Shown: positions 16,869-25,102, numbered from the stretch's first letter. The stretch is DNA of 64,000 bases from Bradyrhizobium forestalis (GCF_002795245.1 NZ_PGVG01000032.1:20584-84583), one strand, 5' to 3'. Notes: a model not told the origin generated them from the sequence alone. Numbers and translations are program-made.

Positions 16869-19369
16869 TCGGCGGCGTCGCGATGCGCCGCCTGGTCGGT
16901 CGGGAAATCGCAGATCACGACCGTGCCCCGGCCGACGATCGAATCCACCCGCACCTTGCCGCCATGCAGCTCGACGAAGGAGCGCACCAGCGACAGGCCG
17001 AGCCCGGCGCCGCGGTGACGCGAGCCCTGGGAGCGGCTTTCGAACCAGTTGAACACCTTGTCCTTCATGTCGGCGGGTATTCCAGGTCCGGAATCTGTCA
17101 CGGTGAAGACCACGGAGCGTTCGGTGCGCCGCGCGCTGATGCCGACGGTGGAATCCTGTGGAGAAAACCCGACGGCGTTGGCGAGGAGGTTATAGAGCAC
17201 CTGCACCACGCGCTTCTCGTCGCCGATGAAGCTGCCGACATCGGGCGCGATCTCGACCTTGAGGCGGATGCGGTCGGTGGCGAGCCGGTCCTGGATGCCC
17301 TCCGCCGCGAGCTCGATGGCCTTGCTGACATCGACCTGGCCGAGTTCCAGCTTCATCGCGCCGGCATCGATGGTGGCGAGATCCAGGATGTTGTTGGTGA
17401 GCGCGAGCAGCGCGTTGGTCGATTTGGTGACGTAGTCGAGATATTCGGCCTGCTTCGGCGTCAGCGGCCCGGTCGAGGGATCGCTGAGGAAATGCGCGAA
17501 GCCGATGATGGTGGTGAGCGGCGAGCGCAGCTCGTAGGAGACGTGGTGGACGAAATCCACCTTCATCTGGTCGGCGGCCTCCAGCGCCTCGTTGCGCTCG
17601 CGCAGCGCGCGCTCGACATTCTCGGTGTCGGTGATGTCCTGGAACGTCAGCATGGTGGCGCCGTCGGGCAGCGGCCGGATCATGCCGTCGAGCACGCTGC
17701 CGTCCTTGCGCTCCAGCTTCAGCGGCACATCGGCGCGGTTCTCGATCGAGGTGATAGCCTCGCGGATCTGGCGCCAGACCACGGGGTCGTCGAACAGCTG
17801 ATGGCACCAGCCTTCCACCGTCTGGATATGCGGCTCGTCGCGCATGGCGTCGCTCGACAGCTTCCACATCCGGACGAAGGCCGGGTTGAACAGCTGCGCC
17901 TTGCCGTTGCTGCCGAACACCGCGACGCCCTCGGCGAGGCTGTCCAGCGTCTCGCGCTGAACCCGGATCAGGCCGTCAAAGCGGCGGGCGAGGTCGAGGC
18001 TTTCGGTGACGTCATCGAACAGATAGGTGACGCCGCCCTCCGGGTTCGGCGTGGTGACCACCGAGAGCGCGCGGCCGTCGGGCAGGAACCAGGTGTCCTT
18101 GGCGGTCTCGACCGCGCGATAGGCTTCGTGCAGCTTGGCTTTCCAGGCGCGGAAATCCGGCTGCTCCGGCAATTTGCGCGCGGCGCGGAGCTGGTCGAGG
18201 ACGCTGGAATCATCAGGATTGGCGTCGAGGAAGCTGCGGTCGAGGTCCCACAGCCGGCGATAGGAATCGTTGTAGAAGGCGAGGCGGCGATGGCCGTCGA
18301 ACACGGCGACGCCGGAGGAGAGCTGGTCCAGCGTGCGGCGGTGCGCCTCCGCCATGCGCACCAGCGCCGAGCTCAGCGCATCCGCCTCGCTGGCATCGAT
18401 GGCGACGCCGACGCTGCCGCTGCCGACATTGACGGCGCGGACGTCGTAGATGCGCCGCTCTCCGCCGATCACGATCGGCAGCCGCGAATTGAAATGGGCC
18501 GCGTCCTTCAGCCCCCGCTCCATCGCGGTGCGGTCGGCGCTGTCGAGCAGCTCGAGCTTGCGCTCCTGGGCATCGGTGACGCTGTGCGCCTCGGTGGCGC
18601 GGACATAGGCCGGGTTGGCGTAGGTCAGCGCGCCGTTCTCGCCCTTGGCCCAGATCGGCCAGGGTGCGGCGGCGGCGAAGCCGCGCAGCATCTCGGTCTC
18701 GTCGGAGAGTGCCTTGTAGCGCAGATGGGTCTCGGCCAAATCGCGACGCAGTCCGGAGAGTTCGCGAATCCTGACAATGGCCTGGCCGCCGATGGCACGC
18801 CCGATGGCTTCCAGCGTGTGGCCGTGCGCGGTGGTCAGCGTCAGCTGGAACCCGTCGCCGCGATCGCGCAGCGCGTCGACCGCATGATCCATCTGCAGCG
18901 CAGGTTCCGGCGGCAGCCAGGTTCCGAATGCCAGCACACGCTGCGGGGAGGCATCGCGCGGCAGCACCATGGAGAAATCGCCGGAAATCTGCGCGCGATT
19001 GTCGCCGGCCGGCCAGGAGATCAGGATCTGCGGCTCGGCAAACAGCAGCGCGCCGAAGCGGTCGGCCTGGAGTTGCAGTTCCCCGATCCGTGCGCGCAGC
19101 CGCGCCTCGTTCTTCGCCGTGCGCACCCGCGTGCGCATCAAGAGGATCGCGGCCACCACCGAGAAGCCGAGCAGCGCCAGCGCGGTGGCGAGCACCGCGA
19201 GTTCCTGCCGGTTGAAATCCAGCATGATGGAGAGGGTGTCGACGAGGTCGGCGGCCTCAGCCGGCGCAGCCGGCAGCAGTGCTGCGAGCGCGCCTCCCAC
19301 CAAGCCGCTGCGCGCCAGCGATGTGCACGACAGCAGCGTCCGACGCATCGACACGATCACGCCTGACAT
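16865..19369 (-). CDS. divL: DivL-like cell-cycle kinase homologue with tyrosine in the H-box
   Basis: DivL is a pseudo-histidine-kinase that controls CckA-CtrA signalling in response to DivK in Caulobacter. This 834-residue protein has an N-terminal hydrophobic segment or signal, a transmembrane stretch, several PAS-like domains, a dimerisation helix and a HATPase domain with Asn-Leu-Leu-Ala-Asn-Ala, Asp-Ser-Gly-Pro-Gly-Ile-Pro and Gly-Ala-Gly-Leu-Gly-Leu. At the phosphoacceptor position the H-box reads Val-Ser-Tyr-Glu-Leu-Arg-Ser-Pro-Leu; the Tyr codon is at 17534-17536 (residue 612). This substitution is the DivL hallmark. The ATG at 19369 is preferred; 19348 is possible. It is coupled to tsaE-amgK by ATGA. 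Confidence 0.88.
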   Translation of the reverse strand: MSGVIVSMRRTLLSCTSLARSGLVGGALAALLPAAPAEAADLVDTLSIMLDFNRQELAVLATALALLGFSVVAAILLMRTRVRTAKNEARLRARIGELQLQADRFGALLFAEPQILISWPAGDNRAQISGDFSMVLPRDASPQRVLAFGTWLPPEPALQMDHAVDALRDRGDGFQLTLTTAHGHTLEAIGRAIGGQAIVRIRELSGLRRDLAETHLRYKALSDETEMLRGFAAAAPWPIWAKGENGALTYANPAYVRATEAHSVTDAQERKLELLDSADRTAMERGLKDAAHFNSRLPIVIGGERRIYDVRAVNVGSGSVGVAIDASEADALSSALVRMAEAHRRTLDQLSSGVAVFDGHRRLAFYNDSYRRLWDLDRSFLDANPDDSSVLDQLRAARKLPEQPDFRAWKAKLHEAYRAVETAKDTWFLPDGRALSVVTTPNPEGGVTYLFDDVTESLDLARRFDGLIRVQRETLDSLAEGVAVFGSNGKAQLFNPAFVRMWKLSSDAMRDEPHIQTVEGWCHQLFDDPVVWRQIREAITSIENRADVPLKLERKDGSVLDGMIRPLPDGATMLTFQDITDTENVERALRERNEALEAADQMKVDFVHHVSYELRSPLTTIIGFAHFLSDPSTGPLTPKQAEYLDYVTKSTNALLALTNNILDLATIDAGAMKLELGQVDVSKAIELAAEGIQDRLATDRIRLKVEIAPDVGSFIGDEKRVVQVLYNLLANAVGFSPQDSTVGISARRTERSVVFTVTDSGPGIPADMKDKVFNWFESRSQGSRHRGAGLGLSLVRSFVELHGGKVRVDSIVGRGTVVICDFPTDQAAHRDAAE

Positions 19370-19743
19370 AGTTGCCCCAAGACCGCACGGATTTACGCTC
19401 GGCGACCCCCGCCGCACGCGAATCAAAAGACAATACCCCCACCGCGACTCTGCCGGTAAGAGTCCAGATCGTGAACGCAAAGGCGGCCCTCCAAAAATGC
19501 CGGGCGCGGTTCCGGAGTCACGTAATTCTTCGGGTGATTCGGCTGGAGCTGCCGTGCGTTAGCGAATCGTGGGGATCTGCTTGCCGCGACGCAGGTGTGC
19601 TCCCTCCCCGCCTGCGGGAGAGGGCAGGGGAGAGGGTGTCTCCGCATCGGGACAATCCCCTAGAGGATAGAACCCTCACCCGCGTTGCTTCGCTCCGCGA
19701 CCTCTCCTGCAAGCGGGAGAGGTGAAGCCAACTCGCAGTCGGG
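19370..19743. repeat. Gene-free spacer with a family A palindromic repeat (19601-19722)
   Basis: This 374-bp stretch between divL and dut has no supported gene. From 19601 it holds two inverted units. The right one at 19673-19722 reads CCCTCACCCG, a small hairpin, CGACCTCTCC, then a GGGAGAGG arm, the same plan as the units bounding the DUF559 cassette at 2101-2551. The left one at 19601-19638 is shorter. No ORF of note lies between them. The part from 19370 to 19600 presumably holds the divL promoter; I see no clear motif. Confidence 0.7.
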
Positions 19744-20202
19744 CTAGCGGCCGGTCGAGCCGAAGCCGCCGGCGCCGCGATCGGTCGCCGACAAGGTGGC
19801 CACGGGAACCAGCGCGGCCTGCACCACGGGCGCGAGCACCATCTGGGCGATGCGCTCGCCGCGCTTGATCACGAAGGGCGCTGCACCGTGGTTGATCAGG
19901 ATCACCTTGATCTCGCCGCGGTAGTCCGCATCGATCGTGCCCGGCGAGTTCAGCACGGTGACGCCGTGCTTGGCGGCAAGCCCCGAGCGCGGCCGCACCT
20001 GGGCCTCGTGTCCGGGCGGCAAGGCGATCGCGAGCCCCGTCGGCACCAGCGCATATTGGCCCGGCGCGAGCGTCAGCGGCTCGGCGTCCGAAACCGCGGC
20101 CATCAGATCGAGGCCGGCTGCCTCCGTCGTCTGATAGGTCGGCAACGGCAGACCTTCGGCATGGGCGAGGCGTTGCAGTTCGACCGTGACCTTCGTGCTC
20201 AA
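19744..20202 (-). CDS. dut: dUTP diphosphatase
   Basis: Dut hydrolyses dUTP to dUMP, keeping uracil out of DNA and supplying dTMP synthesis. The 152-residue homotrimer type shows its five motifs, including Pro-Arg-Ser-Gly-Leu-Ala, the uracil-binding Asn-Ser-Pro-Gly-Thr-Ile-Asp-Ala-Asp-Tyr-Arg-Gly, and the C-terminal Arg-Gly-Ala-Gly-Gly-Phe-Gly-Ser-Thr-Gly that closes the active site. The start overlaps the coaBC stop by four bases, so dut is translationally coupled to coaBC, an order common in bacteria. Confidence 0.97.
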   Translation of the reverse strand: MSTKVTVELQRLAHAEGLPLPTYQTTEAAGLDLMAAVSDAEPLTLAPGQYALVPTGLAIALPPGHEAQVRPRSGLAAKHGVTVLNSPGTIDADYRGEIKVILINHGAAPFVIKRGERIAQMVLAPVVQAALVPVATLSATDRGAGGFGSTGR

Positions 20203-21650
20203 GATGCCGTCTCCCGGGATTTGCCGGTCACGCTCCTTGCGACATGCGCGACCAGTTCGATGGCGACCTGTTCCTTGGTCATCACCGGCCAGGAATCAAC
20301 CGCGATCTCGCCGTCCTTCCCACCATTCTTGCGGCTGAGGAGATGGACCGTGTTGCGGTCGCCGCCCATCACGCCGGTCGCCGGCGAGACGTCGTTGGCG
20401 ACGATCCAGTCGCAGCCCTTGCGCGCGAGCTTGGACTTGGCGTTGTCGATGAGGTGCTCGGTCTCGGCGGCGAAGCCGATCACCAGCGGCGGGCGCTTGT
20501 CGGTCAGTTTCGAGATCGTGGCGAGGATGTCGGGGTTCTCGACCAGTTGAAGCGGCGGCATGCCGGCCGCGGTCTTTTTCAGCTTCTGCTCGCCCTCATT
20601 GGCGACGCGCCAATCGGCGACCGCGGCGGCGAAGATCGCGATGTCGGCGGGGAGCGCGGCCTGCACCTGCTCCAGCATCTGCCGCGCCGATTCCACATGC
20701 TTCACGGTGACACCAGCGGGATCGTCGAGATCGACCGGGCCGCTCACCAAAATCACTTCGGCGCCGGCGGCCTGTGCGGCGGCGGCAATGGCAAAACCCT
20801 GCTTGCCGGAGGAGCGGTTGGCGATGTAGCGCACCGGATCGATCGGCTCGTGCGTGGGGCCTGCGGTGATCAGCATGCGCTTGCCGGCGAGCGGCTTCGG
20901 CACCGGCGGCCGCAGCAGGCGCTCGGCGGCTTTGGCGATCTCGATGGCTTCCGACATGCGGCCGATACCGGCTTCACCCGCTTCGGCCATCTCGCCCGAG
21001 TTCGGGCCGATCAGCACCACGCCGTCGCGCTGGAGCTGCGCGACGTTGCGGCGCGTCGCCGCGTTGCTCCACATCAGCGGATTCATCGCCGGCGCCAGCA
21101 GCACCTTGCGGTTGGTCGCGAGCAGGATGGCGCTGGCGAGATCGTCGGCGTGGCCGTTCGCCATTTTCGCCAACAGGTCGGCCGTCGCGGGCGCCACCAC
21201 GATCAGGTCGCAGTCGCGCGCCAGCCGAATGTGCCCGGCGTCGAACTCGCTCTGCGGGTCGAACAGGTCAGTATAGACGCGCTCATGGGAGAGCGCGCTC
21301 ACCGCCAGCGGCGTTACGAATTGCTGCGCCGCCTTGGTCAGCACGCAGCGGACCTCGACGCGGCGCTCCTTCAGCCGCCGGATCAGGTCGAGCGACTTAT
21401 AGGCCGCGATCCCGCCGCCGATGATCAGGGTGACGCTGGCCTCGGGAAGGGCGCCGGTGCGCTGGGGCGTCGGGGCGGTGGACACTGCCGGGGGCGCCGA
21501 AAATGGCGTCAGCGGCTCCTCGCGGCCCTCGATCAGCTCCCGCAGGATGACCCGGACCTCTTCCTCGACCGACCTGCGGTTCTTGGCCGAGCGCAGCCGC
21601 AAATAGGTTTTGACGGCGTCGTCGAGCTTGCGGATGGTCAGGCTTGCCAT
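20199..21650 (-). CDS. coaBC: CoaBC with an N-terminal ribbon-helix-helix domain
   Basis: CoaBC joins cysteine to 4'-phosphopantothenate and decarboxylates the product, two steps of coenzyme A synthesis. Residues 1 to about 45 are a FitA/StbC-like ribbon-helix-helix segment (Ala-Ser-Leu-Thr-Ile-Arg-Lys-Leu-Asp, then a Ser-Val-Glu-Glu-Glu-Val helix), followed by a Pro-rich linker. CoaC from about residue 70 has Gly-Gly-Gly-Ile-Ala-Ala-Tyr-Lys, catalytic Gly-His-Ile and Pro-Ala-Met-Asn. Its flap reads Gly-Glu-Met-Ala-Glu-Ala-Gly-Glu, without the usual cysteine. CoaB has Ala-Gly-Pro-Thr-His-Glu-Pro-Ile-Asp and Asn-Arg-Ser-Ser-Gly-Lys. The ATG at 21650 has GGAGG five bases upstream, so the RHH segment is translated; a GTG at 21665 is less likely. 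Confidence 0.94.
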   Translation of the reverse strand: MASLTIRKLDDAVKTYLRLRSAKNRRSVEEEVRVILRELIEGREEPLTPFSAPPAVSTAPTPQRTGALPEASVTLIIGGGIAAYKSLDLIRRLKERRVEVRCVLTKAAQQFVTPLAVSALSHERVYTDLFDPQSEFDAGHIRLARDCDLIVVAPATADLLAKMANGHADDLASAILLATNRKVLLAPAMNPLMWSNAATRRNVAQLQRDGVVLIGPNSGEMAEAGEAGIGRMSEAIEIAKAAERLLRPPVPKPLAGKRMLITAGPTHEPIDPVRYIANRSSGKQGFAIAAAAQAAGAEVILVSGPVDLDDPAGVTVKHVESARQMLEQVQAALPADIAIFAAAVADWRVANEGEQKLKKTAAGMPPLQLVENPDILATISKLTDKRPPLVIGFAAETEHLIDNAKSKLARKGCDWIVANDVSPATGVMGGDRNTVHLLSRKNGGKDGEIAVDSWPVMTKEQVAIELVAHVARSVTGKSRETAS

Positions 21651-21668
21651 GACGCCCTCCAGCACGAA

Positions 21669-21709
21669 ATGATAGCGATGCTATCATTCGTGTGATTGCA
21701 GTGCAATCA
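21669..21709. promoter_or_regulatory. Two tandem dyads, candidate operator for the CoaBC RHH domain
   Basis: Dyad 1 at 21669-21687 has ATGATAGC and GCTATCAT arms around a 3-bp centre. Dyad 2 at 21693-21709 has TGATTGC and GCAATCA arms, also with a 3-bp centre. Half-sites are about one helical turn apart and dyad centres 23 bp apart. They lie 18-60 bases upstream of the coaBC start, overlapping the ubiB stop. The TGATAGC/GCTATCA words match what I recall of the Neisseria FitA operator (TGCTATCA and TGATAGCA half-sites). Confidence 0.6.
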
Positions 21710-23281
21710 TAGATTCCGGACGGCGATCAGGATCCCGATAAAGGTCGCGGCGATGATCCAGAGCGCCACGGTGCGCCAGCGGTTCTTGCGGCCCTCGCTG
21801 CGCCCCATTGCCGCGATGCTCTCCGGCGACAGCCTGATGCCCTCGCGGGTCATCGTCTCGAGCTGCTCGATGACCTTGACCGAACGCTCGGCGATCTCCG
21901 GCAGGCGCATCAGCACGCGCGCGATGTCGCCGGTCCCGGCAAGTGCGCCCTGCACCCGGCCGATCGGGCCGAGGTTGCGCTCGATCCATTCGCGCACCAC
22001 GGGATCGGCGATCTTCCAGATGTCGAGCTTGGGATCGAAGCCGCGTGCCACGCCCTCGACCACCACCATGGTCTTCTGCAGCAGGATCAGCTCCGGCCGC
22101 GTTCTCATGTCGAACAGGCCGGTGACCTCGAGCAGCAGCGTCAAGAGCCGCGCCATCGAGATCTCCTCGGCGGTGCGGTTGTGAATGGGCTCGCCGATGG
22201 CGCGGATGGCCTGCGCGAAATTCTCGACCGAATGATGCGCGGGCACGTAGCCCGCCTCGAAATGCACTTCCGCCACGCGGCGGTAGTCGCGGGTGATGAA
22301 GCCGAGCAGGATCTCGGCGAGAAAGCGCCGCTCCTTCATGCCGAGCCGGCCCATGATGCCGAAATCGACCGCGACGAGACGGCCGGTATCATCCAGGAAC
22401 AGGTTGCCCGGATGCATGTCGGCGTGGAAGAAGCCGTCGCGCAGCGCATGGCGCAGAAAGCTCTGGATCACCTTGCGGCCGAGATCGGGCAAATCGACCT
22501 GCGCCTCTGCGAGACGCTTGTGATCATTGAGCGCGATGCCGTCGATCCACTCCAACGTCAGCACGTTGTGCGTGGTGCGATCCCAGTCGACGGCCGGCAC
22601 GCGGAAATCGGGATCGTCCTGCGTGTTCTCCGCCATCTCGGACAGCGCGGCTGCTTCCAGCCTCAGGTCCATCTCCATCGCCACCGAGCGCGACATGGTG
22701 TTGATGACTTCGACGAGGCGCAGCCGCCGCGCCTCGGCCGAATAGGTTTCGGCCTTGTGCGCGACGAAGAAGAAATCGGAGAGATCGCGGCGGAAACGTG
22801 TGGCGACGTTGGGCCTGAGCACCTTGATCGCGACCGGCTTGCGGATGCCGTCGTGCAAAACTTCGCCGCGATGCACCTGCGCGATCGAGGCGGCGGCGAC
22901 CGGCGGACCGAAGCTCGCGAACACGTCGCTGAGCGGTCGTTCCAGTGACGTCGTGATCGCCGCTTCTGCTTCGGCTTGCGAGAACGGCGGCAGGCGGTCC
23001 TGGAGGCTTTCGAGGTCGCGCGCCATGACGACGCCGACCACGTCGGGGCGCGTCGCCAGGAATTGACCGAGCTTGAGATAGGCCGGTCCCATCCGTGTCA
23101 GCGCGCGCGAGATCCGCGGCCCGTGCTTGACGCCGCGGCGCTCCACGATGCGCGCAAGCTTCAGTGCAAGTTGTCCTGGTGGCGGCACCAGGCTCGGGTC
23201 GACCGAGCCGAACACGCCTTCGCGCGCAAACACGAACGCGGCGCGGATCAGGCGCGCAATGTGGGTGAAAGCAGAGATCAC
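21707..23281 (-). CDS. ubiB: UbiB/ADCK-family ubiquinone biosynthesis protein
   Basis: UbiB is an atypical kinase-fold ATPase at the membrane that is needed for ubiquinone synthesis. The 524-residue protein shows the family Lys-Leu-Gly-Gln-Phe-Leu motif near residue 70, the Ala-Ser-Ile-Ala-Gln-Val-His-Arg loop, Val-Ala-Ile-Lys-Val-Leu-Arg-Pro, the catalytic His-Ala-Asp-Met-His-Pro-Gly-Asn and Val-Asp-Phe-Gly, and hydrophobic C-terminal transmembrane helices. Its start overlaps the ubiE stop in ATGA, so the two ubiquinone genes form a coupled pair that leads into coaBC and dut. Confidence 0.95.
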   Translation of the reverse strand: MISAFTHIARLIRAAFVFAREGVFGSVDPSLVPPPGQLALKLARIVERRGVKHGPRISRALTRMGPAYLKLGQFLATRPDVVGVVMARDLESLQDRLPPFSQAEAEAAITTSLERPLSDVFASFGPPVAAASIAQVHRGEVLHDGIRKPVAIKVLRPNVATRFRRDLSDFFFVAHKAETYSAEARRLRLVEVINTMSRSVAMEMDLRLEAAALSEMAENTQDDPDFRVPAVDWDRTTHNVLTLEWIDGIALNDHKRLAEAQVDLPDLGRKVIQSFLRHALRDGFFHADMHPGNLFLDDTGRLVAVDFGIMGRLGMKERRFLAEILLGFITRDYRRVAEVHFEAGYVPAHHSVENFAQAIRAIGEPIHNRTAEEISMARLLTLLLEVTGLFDMRTRPELILLQKTMVVVEGVARGFDPKLDIWKIADPVVREWIERNLGPIGRVQGALAGTGDIARVLMRLPEIAERSVKVIEQLETMTREGIRLSPESIAAMGRSEGRKNRWRTVALWIIAATFIGILIAVRNL

Positions 23282-24039
23282 AAACGCCAGCCCGAATGCA
23301 GTGCGACGATGCCGCCGGAGAGTGTCTGCCAGCTCACGCGGGAAAAGCCGGCCTCGCGGATCATGTCGGCGAAGGTGGCAGGCTTCGGAAACTTGCGGAT
23401 CGATTCGACGAGATATTGGTAGGACTCAGCGTCGCCCGTGACCATGCGGCCGAGTGGCGGGGTCACCTTGAACGAGAAGAAATCATAGAGCTTGTCGAGC
23501 CCGGGCATCTCGACGGTGGAGAACTCCAGGCAAAGGAAGCGGCTGCCGGGCCTCAGTACGCGATAGGCCTCGCGCAGCGCAAGGTCGATCCGCGGCACGT
23601 TGCGAATGCCGAAAGCGATCGTATAGGCGTCGAAGCTGCGGTCGGCGAAGCCGAGCGCTTCGGCATTGCCTTCGACGAAATCGACCCGGGTGTCGAGATG
23701 CCGCTTGGCGGCGCGTTCGCGCCCCACCGCCAGCATATCAGTGTTGATGTCGCAAACGGTGGCATGGAAGCCGGGGCCGGCCGCGTTGGCGGCACGGAAC
23801 GAGATGTCGCCGGTGCCGCCGGCCACATCCAGCAGCGCGAACGGCCGCTCGCCCTTGGGCGGGTCGAGTGCGGTGATCATGATGTCCTTCCAGACCCGGT
23901 GCAGTCCGCCGGACATCAGGTCGTTCATCAGATCATAGCGCGACGCCACGCTGCGAAACACATCGTTCACCAGCGTCTGCTTGTCCCCCAGGGGGACGTC
24001 CCTGAAGCCAAAATGCGTGGTTTCGCCCGGCCGATCCAT
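23278..24039 (-). CDS. ubiE: Demethylmenaquinone/2-methoxy-6-polyprenylbenzoquinol methyltransferase
   Basis: UbiE performs the C-methylation step of ubiquinone synthesis using S-adenosylmethionine. The 253-residue protein has the SAM-binding Leu-Leu-Asp-Val-Ala-Gly-Gly-Thr-Gly-Asp-Ile, the Gly-Asn-Ala-Glu-Ala-Leu-Gly-Phe motif, and the UbiE signatures Tyr-Asp-Leu-Met-Asn-Asp and Arg-Asn-Val-Pro-Arg. It is the first gene of the ubiE-ubiB-coaBC-dut run. The 81-bp gap to the divergent mutM must hold both promoters. Confidence 0.96.
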   Translation of the reverse strand: MDRPGETTHFGFRDVPLGDKQTLVNDVFRSVASRYDLMNDLMSGGLHRVWKDIMITALDPPKGERPFALLDVAGGTGDISFRAANAAGPGFHATVCDINTDMLAVGRERAAKRHLDTRVDFVEGNAEALGFADRSFDAYTIAFGIRNVPRIDLALREAYRVLRPGSRFLCLEFSTVEMPGLDKLYDFFSFKVTPPLGRMVTGDAESYQYLVESIRKFPKPATFADMIREAGFSRVSWQTLSGGIVALHSGWRL

Positions 24040-24120
24040 TACTCTACTCCACGAGGCGGACCATAGCCTGCCCGCCGCAATGGCGCTATCACACCGCCCT
24101 CATAAGGTGAATGCCTGACC

Positions 24121-25002
24121 ATGCCTGAATTGCCCGAAGTCGAGACCGTCCGCCGCGGCCTTCAGCCCGTCATGGAAGGCGCGAAAATCCTGGTCGCGGA
24201 GGCCCGCCGGCCGGATTTGCGCTTTCCGTTCCAGCCGGACTTCGTGGCCCGGCTCAAGGGGCAGGTCGTCACCGGGCTCGGCCGCCGGGCAAAATATCTC
24301 ATGGCCGATCTCGGCTCCGGCGACGTGCTGCTGATGCATCTCGGCATGTCGGGCTCGTTCCGTGTCATCAAGCCGGACAACGACACTCAGCCCGGCGAGT
24401 TTCACTATCCGAAGGGTAAGGATTCCGCGCATGACCACGTGCTGTTTCGGATGTCCTCGGGCGCCGACATCGTGTTCAACGATCCGCGCCGCTTCGGTTA
24501 CATGAAGGTGATTGCGCGCAATGCGCTCGAGGAAGAACCGCTGCTGCGCGGGCTCGGACCCGAGCCGCTCGGCAACGAATTCGACGCCGCGATGCTGGCG
24601 CGCTCCTGCGCCGGCAAGACCACCAGCCTGAAGGCCGCGCTGCTCGACCAGCGCGTGGTCGCGGGCCTCGGCAACATCTATGTCTGCGAGGCGCTGCACC
24701 GTTCGCATCTGTCGCCGCGCCGGATCGCCGCGACGTTGTCGACGAAGAAGGGCGAGCCAACCGATCACGCCAAGCGATTGGTCGGTGCGATCCACACCGT
24801 GCTGAACGACGCGATCAAGGCCGGCGGCTCCAGCTTGCGCGACCATCGCCAGACCTCCGGCGAGCTCGGCTATTTCCAGCACTCCTTCAAGGTCTATGAT
24901 CGCGAAGGCGAGACATGCACGACGCCGCGCTGCGGCGGCACGATCAAGCGGTTTACGCAGAATGGCCGATCGACCTTCTGGTGTCCGAAGTGTCAGAAGT
25001 GA
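24121..25002 (+). CDS. mutM: Formamidopyrimidine-DNA glycosylase
   Basis: MutM removes 8-oxoguanine and formamidopyrimidines from DNA and nicks the abasic site. The 293-residue protein begins with Pro-Glu-Leu-Pro-Glu-Val, where Pro2 is the catalytic nucleophile and Glu3 the general acid. It has Lys and Met-Ser-Gly-Ser-Phe in the lesion pocket, the helix-two-turn-helix Gly-Leu-Gly-Asn-Ile-Tyr-Val-Cys-Glu, and a C-terminal zinc finger with Cys-x4-Cys and Cys-Pro-Lys-Cys. The mutM-ubiE divergent order is usual in rhizobia. Confidence 0.97.
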   Translation: MPELPEVETVRRGLQPVMEGAKILVAEARRPDLRFPFQPDFVARLKGQVVTGLGRRAKYLMADLGSGDVLLMHLGMSGSFRVIKPDNDTQPGEFHYPKGKDSAHDHVLFRMSSGADIVFNDPRRFGYMKVIARNALEEEPLLRGLGPEPLGNEFDAAMLARSCAGKTTSLKAALLDQRVVAGLGNIYVCEALHRSHLSPRRIAATLSTKKGEPTDHAKRLVGAIHTVLNDAIKAGGSSLRDHRQTSGELGYFQHSFKVYDREGETCTTPRCGGTIKRFTQNGRSTFWCPKCQK

Positions 25003-25014
25003 GATGACGGGGCC

Positions 25015-25102
25015 GTAGCCCGGATGGAGCGCAGCGCAATCCGGGACGTCTGCATCCGTCCGCGCGAAGGCCCCGGATTACGCTGCGCTCCATCCGGGCT
25101 AC
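25015..25102. repeat. Long inverted repeat (GTAGCCCGGATGGAGCGCAG type)
   Basis: Arms at 25015-25045 and 25071-25102 are inverted copies differing, over about 30 bp, at a single position. It is the widespread proteobacterial palindrome found near gene ends, here between mutM and the convergent ParA gene, where it could act as a bidirectional terminator. Confidence 0.85.

Noticed and set aside
16856..19366. An 836-codon open frame on the + strand opposite divL
   Set aside because: It is a GC-driven shadow: divL has clear domains and motifs, whereas this translation is rich in Arg, His, Gly and Ala with no recognisable family.
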